A stretch of 64,000 nt of DNA, from assembly GCA_964390565.1 (NCBI GenBank), contig CAYMII010000007.1, positions 1 through 64,000 on the forward strand, read 5' to 3'. The DNA comes from UBA8529 sp964390565. Lineage in GTDB: Bacteria; Bacteroidota; Bacteroidia; Bacteroidales; Tenuifilaceae. Of the stretch, positions 33,026 through 41,681 are shown piece by piece; position 1 is the first letter of the stretch; each line of letters starts with the position of its first letter. The notes under the pieces were generated by a model that was not told the DNA's origin, made no database searches, and worked only from the letters and a program-made list of their open reading frames with translations. The translations under genes were made by a program, and so were the position numbers.

Positions 33026-34873
33026 CTACTTCTCTCGCCAATCATCATTCTCTTTGATTAATTTGATAAGTTCCTCAACAGCAATATCTTCGGAAATACT
33101 TTTCTTTTTAACTTCCTTACCTTTATATAATGATACATTTCCATTTCCCATGCCAACATAGCCGTAATCGGCATCGGCCATCTCGCCAGGACCATTAACA
33201 ATACAGCCCATTACACCGATTTTTAAACCTTTAAGATGACCTGTTGCAGCCTTAATCTTTGCCACTGTTTCCTGCAGGTTGAATAGCGTTCTGCCGCAAC
33301 CGGGACAAGATATAAATTCGGTTTTAGTTGTTCTTGTTCGTGCTGCCTGAAGAATTGAAAAAGAAGTTGTACAAATAACTTTTGAATCAATGTTTTCTGC
33401 AGTAATCATAATTCCATCGCCAAGTCCATCAATCATCAAGGCGCCGATATCAGCAGAAGATTTTAACTGAAACGCTTCAACATCCGTATCTTTGTAATCC
33501 CTTTCAATAATAACAGGATTCTCAATCCCAGCGTTCATCAACCTTATAAAAGCAGCGCGTAGATCGGCATAACCGTTTGCATTTGATGTTGATAGAACTA
33601 GAATTATGTTTGGATTCGTCTTTATCCATTGAATCTTCTCAGGGGTTAAGATGCTTTGATCAACAAAAATGTAATCTGAACCATTAGTATTGGAAATAAT
33701 TGGAAGTTGATCCTTGCTTTCTATAGTTGAAATATCAGCCTTGCCTAAAAAGAATTTATCGGCAGCCTGCTCGCTCCTACTCCAACTCTTTGAAGAGGCA
33801 TTGAAACTCCATCCCCAACCGAGTAGATCTTTGTATTCTATTCTTTCAAACCTAGATAAATTGGCGATTACAACAGGAGGAGTTGCTCCGCCTATACCAT
33901 CAATATGCTTCGTCTTTCGTCGATTATAGGAGAATGGGTTATATGGCAGCTCGTTGATTTCGGGAATTAAAGGGCTTGTCTGGCGATTTGCAAAGTAGCT
34001 CGTGAGTTTTTTAGCCACAGGGATTTCAAATTCTGGCTCTTCGGTGAGCGAAACGCGAATGGTATCGCCAATTCCATCGGCTAAGAGCGTTCCGATGCCG
34101 ACAGCAGATTTAATTCGACCATCCTCACCTTCGCCCGCCTCGGTAACCCCAAGGTGAAGCGGGTAGACCATATTCTCATTAAGCATCCTGTTTACAAGCA
34201 TACGCGTTGATTGAACCATCACCCGGGTATTGCTTGATTTCATTGAGATTACAACGTTTCTGAAATTTTGCCTATGGCAAATACGTATAAACTCCATTGC
34301 CGATTCAACCATTCCTTCGGGAGTATCGCCATAGCGACTCATAATCCTATCTGATAAAGAACCATGATTCACTCCTATTCTTATGGCTACATTGCGCTTT
34401 CGGCATAAATCGAGCAATGGAACAAATCGCTCCTCAACCTTTATTAACTCCTCGGCATACTCCGCGTCGGTATAATCGAACTTTTGAAACTTAGCACGTG
34501 GATCGGCATAGTTGCCTGGGTTAATGCGAACCTTCTCAACAAATAGTGCTGCTTCGAGAGCAACCTCGGGGTTAAAGTGAATATCGGCTACAAGTGGAAT
34601 AGTGATTCCTCTTTTTAAAAGCTCTTGCTTAATGTTCTCTAGGTTTTTTGCCTCTTTAATGCTTGGTGCGGTAATTCGAAACAGCTCAGCTCCTGCTTCA
34701 ACAGCTCTAATGCATTGGTTTACGGTTGATAAAGTATCGTTGGTGCTGGTCGTAGCCATTGTTTGAACCCTAACAGGATATTCACTTCCAATCGTAATCG
34801 CTCCTACAGAAACAGTATGTGTTTTAAGCCGTTTGAGATGGGTTAAGCTTTCGCAATATCTATATTTTGGCAT
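33026..34873 (-). CDS. ispG: 4-hydroxy-3-methylbut-2-enyl diphosphate synthase, long Bacteroidetes form
   Basis: The start is taken at ATG 34873 (MPKYRYCESL). An in-frame ATG at 34915 would add 14 poorly conserved residues. The 615-aa enzyme has the TIM barrel (about 20-280, PVRVQTMATTSTND, IRIGVNHGSLSDR), a central insert domain (about 290-500) found in Bacteroidetes, chlamydiae and plants, and the C-terminal Fe-S domain with CPGCGRTL and VMGCIVNGPGE. It makes HMBPP from MEcPP in the non-mevalonate pathway. IspD is encoded in the same window. Confidence 0.96.
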   Translation of the reverse strand: MPKYRYCESLTHLKRLKTHTVSVGAITIGSEYPVRVQTMATTSTNDTLSTVNQCIRAVEAGAELFRITAPSIKEAKNLENIKQELLKRGITIPLVADIHFNPEVALEAALFVEKVRINPGNYADPRAKFQKFDYTDAEYAEELIKVEERFVPLLDLCRKRNVAIRIGVNHGSLSDRIMSRYGDTPEGMVESAMEFIRICHRQNFRNVVISMKSSNTRVMVQSTRMLVNRMLNENMVYPLHLGVTEAGEGEDGRIKSAVGIGTLLADGIGDTIRVSLTEEPEFEIPVAKKLTSYFANRQTSPLIPEINELPYNPFSYNRRKTKHIDGIGGATPPVVIANLSRFERIEYKDLLGWGWSFNASSKSWSRSEQAADKFFLGKADISTIESKDQLPIISNTNGSDYIFVDQSILTPEKIQWIKTNPNIILVLSTSNANGYADLRAAFIRLMNAGIENPVIIERDYKDTDVEAFQLKSSADIGALMIDGLGDGIMITAENIDSKVICTTSFSILQAARTRTTKTEFISCPGCGRTLFNLQETVAKIKAATGHLKGLKIGVMGCIVNGPGEMADADYGYVGMGNGNVSLYKGKEVKKKSISEDIAVEELIKLIKENDDWREK

Positions 34874-34924
34874 AGACAAATTTTTTTTACAAAGTAAAAG
34901 AAATTGATTAAACATTCAATTTAA

Positions 34925-34961
34925 CCGCAAAGTTCGCGAAGTTTTCGCAAAGGGCGCAAAG
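34925..34961. repeat. CGCAAAG word repeat between ispG and the stress-protein gene
   Basis: Four related words in 37 bases: CGCAAAG, CGCGAAG, CGCAAAG, CGCAAAG, with spacers of two to four bases. Similar words appear just before the palindromes of both elements around metK (near 21471 and 23226). Confidence 0.6.
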
Positions 34962-34997
34962 AATAAAACAAATGAATTTACGTTTAATTGATTATCC

Positions 34998-35028
34998 TTG
35001 TTAACTTCGTACAAACTAGCTACATTTG
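34998..35028 (+). promoter_or_regulatory. Bacteroidetes-type promoter for the universal stress protein gene
   Basis: A -33 TTG (34998-35000), a 20-base spacer and a perfect -7 TACATTTG (35021-35028), all on the plus strand. Transcription would begin near 35035, so the in-frame TTG codon at 35026 cannot be the start and ATG 35062 is chosen. Confidence 0.6.
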
Positions 35029-35061
35029 CTAGGAAGCTCTTCAAATTTAAACTCAGTTGAC

Positions 35062-35922
35062 ATGAAACATATAATCGTTCCTATCGATTTCTCGAAAGAG
35101 TCGCTAAACGGTTTGCGATTAGCGCTAATTTTTGCCAATCACCTTCATTGCAATATTCAAATGGTTTATGTTCAACGTCCTGTTTCGGAGATGGGACGTA
35201 TTGGTCTTGAGGAGGAGCATAAGGCCGCAATTCAAAATTTTGAGAAACTTATTGAAGAATATAAAACCAAACTAAACAAGGGTCTTGAGTTAACATATAT
35301 TGTTAAAAAGGGAAAGATTTATCGCGAAGTGGTAAACCAAGCCGAGGCGTTTGAAGATACGGCAATTATTTGCTCAACCCATGGAGCATCGGGTTTTGAG
35401 GAGTTCTTTATTGGTAGCAATGCTTTTAAAATTGTTTCGGCAACCGAGCAACCCGTTATAACCATCCGTCATGGCTCGGTTCCTCATGAAGTTAAAATAA
35501 TTGTAATGCCCATTGATATTACATCGGATACACGCCAAAAGGTGCCTCTCACAGCTGAGATAGCAAAAGCTTTTGATGCCGAAATTCATATTGTTGCGGT
35601 ATCGTCGCTACAAACCGATGAGGTTGTTGGCAAACTGAATGCCTATACCAAGCAAATAGGAGAATACCTCGATGGTTTAAAAATCCCATATAAAACCGCA
35701 AGCCTTGTTGGTGATAACCTTACCGATATTACCATTGAGTACGCGCTTGATGTTAATGCTGATATGATTAGCATTATGACCGAGCAATCGAAAGCAATTA
35801 GCAACTTCGTTTTGGGTAGCTACGCACAGCAGATGCTTAGCAAATCGCCAATGCCTGTTTTAAGTGTTACTCCCCAGGAGATATTTATACTTGGAAGTTT
35901 TGCAACTCAAGGGTATGCATAG
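35062..35922 (+). CDS. Universal stress protein with two UspA domains
   Basis: A 286-aa protein, roughly twice the single-domain length. Domain 1 starts MKHIIVPIDFSKES and ends with the family-specific GASGFEEFFIGSNAFKIV. Domain 2 begins near EVKIIVMPIDITSD and retains FVLGSYAQQML but lacks a clear ATP-binding G-x2-G-x9-G(S/T). Tandem UspA proteins are common in Bacteroidetes. The role is general stress or starvation adaptation, mechanism unknown. It is a single gene with its own promoter and terminator. Confidence 0.93.
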   Translation: MKHIIVPIDFSKESLNGLRLALIFANHLHCNIQMVYVQRPVSEMGRIGLEEEHKAAIQNFEKLIEEYKTKLNKGLELTYIVKKGKIYREVVNQAEAFEDTAIICSTHGASGFEEFFIGSNAFKIVSATEQPVITIRHGSVPHEVKIIVMPIDITSDTRQKVPLTAEIAKAFDAEIHIVAVSSLQTDEVVGKLNAYTKQIGEYLDGLKIPYKTASLVGDNLTDITIEYALDVNADMISIMTEQSKAISNFVLGSYAQQMLSKSPMPVLSVTPQEIFILGSFATQGYA

Positions 35923-35942
35923 ATTCAGCTATTAAAAAATTT

Positions 35943-35968
35943 AAGGGGGATCAGATCCCCCTTTTTTA
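35943..35968 (+). terminator. Terminator of the universal stress protein gene
   Basis: A GGGGGA / TCCCCC stem with a 5-base loop, preceded by AA and followed by TTTTTT, 20 bases after the stop. Confidence 0.9.
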
Positions 35969-36196
35969 TTTTATCGATATTTTATAAAGGTAGTATTTTC
36001 CTGTGAGGGTATTAATTGAATCTGATTTTTTGAAAGTGTACTCGGAAAATTGCCATATAATTGAGTTATGCATATTATATTAATCGTTTTTGCCATTCCT
36101 TTTGAAGATAAACTCCAGTATTATGCCATTGTATAATTCGTACCTTTATATTTATATATCTTATTTTCATATAAAACCCGTTAGACGTAATTTATT

Positions 36197-37711
36197 ATGA
36201 TTAAAACGAATAATTACCATTTTCTCCTTTTTGTATTTTTAATAACCATATTTTCTTGCTGTTTTACCACACTATCTAACTATGTTCATACGCCCATTGA
36301 TGGGTTTAAAGACCTTACGCTCACAGTTTTGCATTTTTTGATAGTTACTATTGGCTGCTTTGCATTCTATTACTTTTTGGCTTTAAATAAATATGTTTTT
36401 ACTCTTTTTTTTCCACTAATTTCTTCAGTATCTGCCACGATTGCATATTTTGTTTTTTTTCAAAATGTAACTTTTACCACAAGCATTTTAGATGCAGCAC
36501 TCCATAACGATATTAGAACCTCACTTGATTTGATAACCCTTTCGTTAGTCCTGTTTGTTGGCTCCTCTATTACAATTTCTGTTTTTGCTGTTTTTTATAG
36601 ATTTAAAAAAATAGTGTATAGATTTAGATGGATTGAATTTATTGCTGTGTTTTTGATTGGTACATTTATTTACCAAATAAACATATACAGAAACAATAGC
36701 ATATTCCAACGCCTCCCTTTTAGCATTTACTTTGTTGCCAAAATATATTCTCAACAAATACAAAACGTAAGTAGAAGTCGTTCAGAATTTGCCTTAGACG
36801 CCTACTGTCAGTCAGATACGGTTACCCTGGTATTAATTATTGGAGAATCTGCTCGAGCAGATCATTTTCAACTAAATGGATATAAAAGAGCAACGACTCC
36901 AATGCTAAGCAAAACAACTTCAATAAGTTATCCAAACATATATTCCGAATGGACGCATACGAACCCAAGCTTAGCACACTTTTTAACTCGTTCAGACAGC
37001 CTTAATCATGAACCTTCGTTAACTGAGCAATCGTTTATAAGTATCTTTAATCGTTGTGGATATGCTACAACATGGATTGCTAACCAAGAACCGGCTCCAA
37101 ATTATATGCCTTTGGTAAAGGAGGCTCAAAACGTAACTTATGTGAACCCGGGGTTTTCAGTGTATAATTATAACAAAAAATGGCTTGACCTAGATGCCTT
37201 ATCGCATCTTGAACAATCTCTAAAAGTCAACGCACCGCGAAAACTTATTATTATACATACCATTGGAAGCCATTGGTGGTATAACGATCATTTTACAGAT
37301 AGCACAACTATTTTTAAACCAATATTAGAAACAAAAAATATTATTTATGCCTCTCAATCCGAACTAATAAATTCATATGATAATACGATTGTATCCACTG
37401 ACTATTTTTTGAGTAAGATAATTAATCATCTTGAAGGGTTAAATGCCTGTATGGTGTACCTTTCTGATCATGGGGAATCACTTGGAGAAAATGGTAAATG
37501 GTTACATGCACAAGATAATGAACCCGAAAAAAATCCTGCATGCATACTTTGGTTTTCGCAAAAATACATTTCCAAACATAACGCAAAATATTTAAAGATT
37601 CTTGCCAACAAGAATAAAAAATGGAGAACAGATTTCTTGTTTCATAGCATCTTGAGTGTGGGTGATATAAAAAGTAATACTTTGAATTGTGGTGTAGATA
37701 TCTCTAAATAA
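36197..37711 (+). CDS. EptA/CptA-like phosphoethanolamine transferase (sulfatase-fold)
   Basis: A 504-aa inner-membrane protein. The N-terminus has about five membrane helices (residues 1-175) and the periplasmic part has the alkaline-phosphatase fold: IIGESARADHFQLNGYKRAT (metal site), the nucleophile region EWTHTNPSLAHFLTR with a Thr where EptA has its acceptor Thr, and YLSDHGESLGENG plus HAQDNEPEKNP. The family moves phosphoethanolamine from phosphatidylethanolamine to lipid A, core sugar or surface glycans. The acceptor cannot be determined. It stands alone on the plus strand. Confidence 0.9.
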   Translation: MIKTNNYHFLLFVFLITIFSCCFTTLSNYVHTPIDGFKDLTLTVLHFLIVTIGCFAFYYFLALNKYVFTLFFPLISSVSATIAYFVFFQNVTFTTSILDAALHNDIRTSLDLITLSLVLFVGSSITISVFAVFYRFKKIVYRFRWIEFIAVFLIGTFIYQINIYRNNSIFQRLPFSIYFVAKIYSQQIQNVSRSRSEFALDAYCQSDTVTLVLIIGESARADHFQLNGYKRATTPMLSKTTSISYPNIYSEWTHTNPSLAHFLTRSDSLNHEPSLTEQSFISIFNRCGYATTWIANQEPAPNYMPLVKEAQNVTYVNPGFSVYNYNKKWLDLDALSHLEQSLKVNAPRKLIIIHTIGSHWWYNDHFTDSTTIFKPILETKNIIYASQSELINSYDNTIVSTDYFLSKIINHLEGLNACMVYLSDHGESLGENGKWLHAQDNEPEKNPACILWFSQKYISKHNAKYLKILANKNKKWRTDFLFHSILSVGDIKSNTLNCGVDISK

Positions 37712-38161
37712 TAACTTTTTGTGACTTCCTGCAACAGGAAAATCTCCAATTTAACCTCTTAAATCAATTGCGGATGATCAGGTAACAGTAATCTTTCCTT
37801 CATAATTGTATCCAAAAACAACTAAAGGTTTACCCCTCTGTAAAATTGATTACGCTTCATCTAAGAGTTAGCAGCCGCGCTTTTGAAAGTAGTTATAAAC
37901 ATTATATAAATTCACTGTCTTCAATTTAAATTCATTAGTTTCAATATAACCTTCCTAATCCCCTACAAAACATTTACATTTGTATATCTGTTAGTTAATT
38001 AAAACTATCAGTATTTTAAATAATTATGAAATGTCCATGATATAGTTTTTGCCAAATGCGATAATTAAAAAATGGACATTCCATGTGAGCCACTACAAAA
38101 GCAACCATAACTTTGACATTGTTTGTTTTTGGTTACGTGGTGATTAATAAACTATAAACAC
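37712..38161. promoter_or_regulatory. Long gene-free region before rnr with promoter boxes and an inverted repeat
   Basis: About 450 bases without an ORF. A weak hairpin TTCCTG/CAGGAA (37726-37740) follows the upstream stop but lacks a T-run. Two perfect TAnnTTTG boxes lie on the plus strand: TACATTTG (37975-37982) and TAACTTTG (38108-38115). Between them a 9-base inverted repeat AATGTCCAT (38030-38038) / ATGGACATT (38072-38080) could form a stem in a transcript from the first box. This may be an rnr leader or a small RNA; neither is proven. Confidence 0.35.
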
Positions 38162-40366
38162 ATGAAAGACAAAAAGAAAAAACACGACAAGAAGGCTAAA
38201 AAAGGCATTCGAAAGAAAGATTTAATAAAGGAAATTCTAGCGCTATTCTCCGCAAATCCATCATATACATACAACTATAAGCAAATTGCCAAAGAGCTCA
38301 ACATCAAAGATGATGGCCCACGTATGATGATAACCGAAGTGCTTTACGAGCTGAAGTTCAGCGGAGCGCTCGAAGAGTTATATACAGGCAAATTCAAACT
38401 AAAAGCGTTGGTTGGTTACGCTTTTGGAACAATTGAAATCAACAATGATGGAACGGCCAATGTAACCACCGAGGATAATCGAGAGATAATAATCCCAGAG
38501 TTTCGCCTAAACCACGCTTTGCATGGTGATAGAGTACAGGTTTTAATCTCTCATCGGATAAGGAGAAATCTTCCTGAAGGAGAGGTGGTTAAGGTGATTG
38601 AACGCGCTAAGCGTAACTTTGTCGGAACAATAAGCCTTGAGCGCAACTACGCATTCCTAATTCCCGATAACAAGCAGATGCCTTACGATATCTTTATCGC
38701 ACAAAAGGATCTGAAAAAGGCAAAAAATGGTCAAAAGGTTATTGCTCGTATTACCGATTGGCCAGCAAACATGAAGAATCCGAATGGTGAGGTTATTGAA
38801 GTGTTAGGTAGCCCGGGTGTTAACGAGGTTGAAATGCACGCAATCCTTGCTGAGTTTGAACTTCCATATCGATTCCCCGAGGAGCTAAATGCTGTAGCCA
38901 GCAAGATTACTGAGGAGATTACCACAAAGGACTATAACCAACGTCGCGATTTTAGGGATATTCCAACCTTCACCATCGACCCTGTTGATGCAAAGGATTT
39001 CGATGATGCCTTATCGTTCAAAGTTTTGCCTAACGGCAATTACGAGGTTGGCGTTCACATTGCCGATGTCACGCATTACGTTGAGCCCAATTCACCTATT
39101 GATGTCGAGGCTTTAGAGCGTGCCACCTCTGTTTACTTGGTAGATAGATGCGTTCCTATGCTACCCGAAAGGTTATCGAACTTTATCTGCTCATTACGTC
39201 CAAACGAGGAGAAGCTTTGCTTCTCGGCTGTTTTTGAAGTAAACGATGCTGCCGATATCCTTAATACTTGGTTTGGAAGAACCGTTATCTACTCACAGCG
39301 CCGTTTTACTTATGAGGAGGCTCAAGCGGTTATTGAGACTCGCAAGGGTGATATGTTAAATGAGATTCTCAAACTTCATGATCTTGCTCAAACGCTAAGG
39401 AAGAAACGGTTCAAATCGGGTGCAATTGGTTTTGAGCGAACTGAGGTAAAGTTTGATCTAGATAAAACAGGAAAACCTCTTGGCGTATTCTTCAAAGAGA
39501 ACAAGGAATCGAACCAGCTTATTGAGGAGTTTATGCTCCTTGCCAACAAAAAGGTGGCTGAGCTTATTGGAAAGGTAAAAGATAAAGAGCGAGTAAAACC
39601 CTTTGTTTATCGTATCCACGACAAACCAAATACCGAGAAGTTCGATTCGTTCCGTAGTTTTATTACCCGCTTTGGTTACAATATCGAAGGTGGAGGCGAA
39701 AAGCAAATTAGCAAATCGCTAAATAAGCTGATGGAAGATGTGAGGGGCAAAAAGGAGCAAAACCTTATCGAAACGCTTGCCCTGCGGACTATGGCTAAGG
39801 CTCGCTACTCTACCAACAATATTGGACATTACGGTTTGGCATTTCAGCACTACACGCACTTTACATCACCTATTCGTCGTTACCCCGATATGATGGTTCA
39901 TCGGCTTTTGGCGCATTACCTAAAACATGGGGCGCCGGAAAACCAAGAGGTTCTTGAAAAGCAGTGTAAGCATTCGTCGGAGATGGAGGTTCGCGCTTCA
40001 GAAGCCGAGCGTGCATCGATAAAGTACAAGCAGGTTGAATACATGTCGGATAAGGTTGGTCAGATATTCTCTGGCGTAATCTCTGGCGTAACCGGTTTTG
40101 GAATTTTTGTTGAGCTGGTTGAAAGTAAATGCGAGGGTTTAGTGCCAATCCGTGAACTGGATGACGATTTCTACGAGTTTGATGAGGATAACTACTGCTT
40201 AGTTGGCAAGCAAACGGCTAAAAAGTTTCAGCTAGGCGATGAGGTTAAAATTGAGGTTTGGCGAACAAATCTCGCTAAAAAGCATCTCGACTTTAAACTT
40301 GTTAGCGATAATCCTATCAAACAAACATCTTTTAAAAAGCAGATGAAACCTAGAAGAAAACGTTAA
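38162..40366 (+). CDS. rnr: Ribonuclease R (RNB family 3'-5' exoribonuclease)
   Basis: A 734-aa enzyme with the normal domain order: Lys-rich N-terminus and winged helix (about 15-80), two cold-shock domains, the catalytic RNB domain (about 250-580) with TIDPVDAKDFDDALS supplying the metal-binding Asp residues and RIHDKPN, HYTHFTSPIRRYPD, and the C-terminal S1 domain (VISGVTGFGIFVEL). It degrades structured RNA, tRNA and rRNA fragments without a helicase. The thioredoxin lipoprotein gene follows after 19 bases. Confidence 0.96.
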   Translation: MKDKKKKHDKKAKKGIRKKDLIKEILALFSANPSYTYNYKQIAKELNIKDDGPRMMITEVLYELKFSGALEELYTGKFKLKALVGYAFGTIEINNDGTANVTTEDNREIIIPEFRLNHALHGDRVQVLISHRIRRNLPEGEVVKVIERAKRNFVGTISLERNYAFLIPDNKQMPYDIFIAQKDLKKAKNGQKVIARITDWPANMKNPNGEVIEVLGSPGVNEVEMHAILAEFELPYRFPEELNAVASKITEEITTKDYNQRRDFRDIPTFTIDPVDAKDFDDALSFKVLPNGNYEVGVHIADVTHYVEPNSPIDVEALERATSVYLVDRCVPMLPERLSNFICSLRPNEEKLCFSAVFEVNDAADILNTWFGRTVIYSQRRFTYEEAQAVIETRKGDMLNEILKLHDLAQTLRKKRFKSGAIGFERTEVKFDLDKTGKPLGVFFKENKESNQLIEEFMLLANKKVAELIGKVKDKERVKPFVYRIHDKPNTEKFDSFRSFITRFGYNIEGGGEKQISKSLNKLMEDVRGKKEQNLIETLALRTMAKARYSTNNIGHYGLAFQHYTHFTSPIRRYPDMMVHRLLAHYLKHGAPENQEVLEKQCKHSSEMEVRASEAERASIKYKQVEYMSDKVGQIFSGVISGVTGFGIFVELVESKCEGLVPIRELDDDFYEFDEDNYCLVGKQTAKKFQLGDEVKIEVWRTNLAKKHLDFKLVSDNPIKQTSFKKQMKPRRKR

Positions 40367-40385
40367 TATTAAACCTTACCTATTT

Positions 40386-41621
40386 ATGAAGAAACTTTTA
40401 ATCATTGCGATTGCTCTTGTTGCAATAGCCGCATGCAGCAAAAAGAGCGAAATGAAGCAAGGTCCATGGCTTGGTGTAATTCAAATTGATCCTGCCGATA
40501 GGAGCATGGATGTTAATTTCAACCTTAACTACTCGGTTAACGAGCAGGGAAATTCTCAGTTTTTAATCACAAATGCCGATGAAAAAATTGTTGTTGATGA
40601 GATAACCAAAAATGGCGATACCCTTTTCATGAAACTTCCTGTGTTTACAAGCGAGATCGTTGCTGTTTTTAAAAACGATTCTTTGGTAGGAAAGTATTAC
40701 CCAAAGGGGAAAGCTGCTGTTAATTCCTATAAGTTTTTTGCCATTGCTGGCATTACCGATCGATTCCCCAATAATACCGAAAAGGCAGCCTTTAACGTTG
40801 CTGGTCGTTGGAAGATTATAGAAAACGGAGGAACTCCCGATTCAACAATAATGGTTGGGGAGTTTAAACAAGAAGGGGATAAGGTTACAGGAACTTTCCT
40901 CAACACAACCGGCGATTATCGTTATCTTGAGGGAAAAGTATCGGGAAATAAATTCATGCTTTCTGCAGTTGATGGTTCTCACACATTTATCATCACAGCC
41001 GAACTTACTAACGAAAACACCATGGAGAATGGTCGTTTTATGGGTAGTCCAAAGTGGGTTAGCAAATGGCGTGCTGAACGCAATGATAAAATTGCTCTTC
41101 CTACAAACGAGGAACTTGTAAGGGTGAAAAAGGGAATGTCAACCTTTGATTTTGCTGGTATCGATATGAATGGTAACAAAGTAACCTCTAAAGATGAAGT
41201 ATTTCAAGGTAAAGTACTTGCTGTTTTGGCTGGTGGAAGCTGGTGCCCAAACTGCTTGGATGAGGCTCGTCTTTTCCGCGAATTATATAGTAAATATAAG
41301 GACAAAGGCTTTGAAGTAGTGGCATTAAATTTCGAGGATAAAACCTTCGAAACATCAAAAGTTAAAATGGAGCGTTTCATTAAGCAAACTGGGGCAAACT
41401 ACACATTCTTATATGTTTCTCCTCGTGGGGGTGCAAAGAGGGATTCAGTACTTTACCCAATAGAAGGTAAAATGGCTTTCCCAACAGGAATGTTTATTGA
41501 TAAACTAGGCCATATTCGTAGAGTTGAAACTGGTTTTTCTGGTCCAGGAACAGGCGAGCATTATACCAAATTTGTTGATGAAACAACAAAACTTATTGAA
41601 CTGCTGCTAAGTGAGAAATAA
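40386..41621 (+). CDS. TlpA-like thioredoxin-fold lipoprotein
   Basis: A 411-aa lipoprotein (signal ending IAAC). Residues about 25-240 are a beta-rich region of unknown function, and about 250-411 form a thioredoxin domain with the active site GSWCPNC and cis-Pro FPTG. The Cys pair is intact, so thiol-disulfide exchange in the periplasm is likely. The large N-terminal region is typical of Bacteroidetes TlpA-like proteins. It ends at a bidirectional terminator. Confidence 0.9.
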   Translation: MKKLLIIAIALVAIAACSKKSEMKQGPWLGVIQIDPADRSMDVNFNLNYSVNEQGNSQFLITNADEKIVVDEITKNGDTLFMKLPVFTSEIVAVFKNDSLVGKYYPKGKAAVNSYKFFAIAGITDRFPNNTEKAAFNVAGRWKIIENGGTPDSTIMVGEFKQEGDKVTGTFLNTTGDYRYLEGKVSGNKFMLSAVDGSHTFIITAELTNENTMENGRFMGSPKWVSKWRAERNDKIALPTNEELVRVKKGMSTFDFAGIDMNGNKVTSKDEVFQGKVLAVLAGGSWCPNCLDEARLFRELYSKYKDKGFEVVALNFEDKTFETSKVKMERFIKQTGANYTFLYVSPRGGAKRDSVLYPIEGKMAFPTGMFIDKLGHIRRVETGFSGPGTGEHYTKFVDETTKLIELLLSEK

Positions 41622-41657
41622 TTTGAAGACATTAGACTTCAGATGCTAGATAAAAGA

Positions 41658-41681
41658 AAAAGGGTGCCTTAGCACCCTTTT
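41658..41681. terminator. Bidirectional terminator between convergent genes
   Basis: A 10-bp stem AAAAGGGTGC / GCACCCTTTT with a CTTA loop. T-runs follow on both strands, so it serves the thioredoxin gene and the sugar-transferase gene. Confidence 0.9.
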
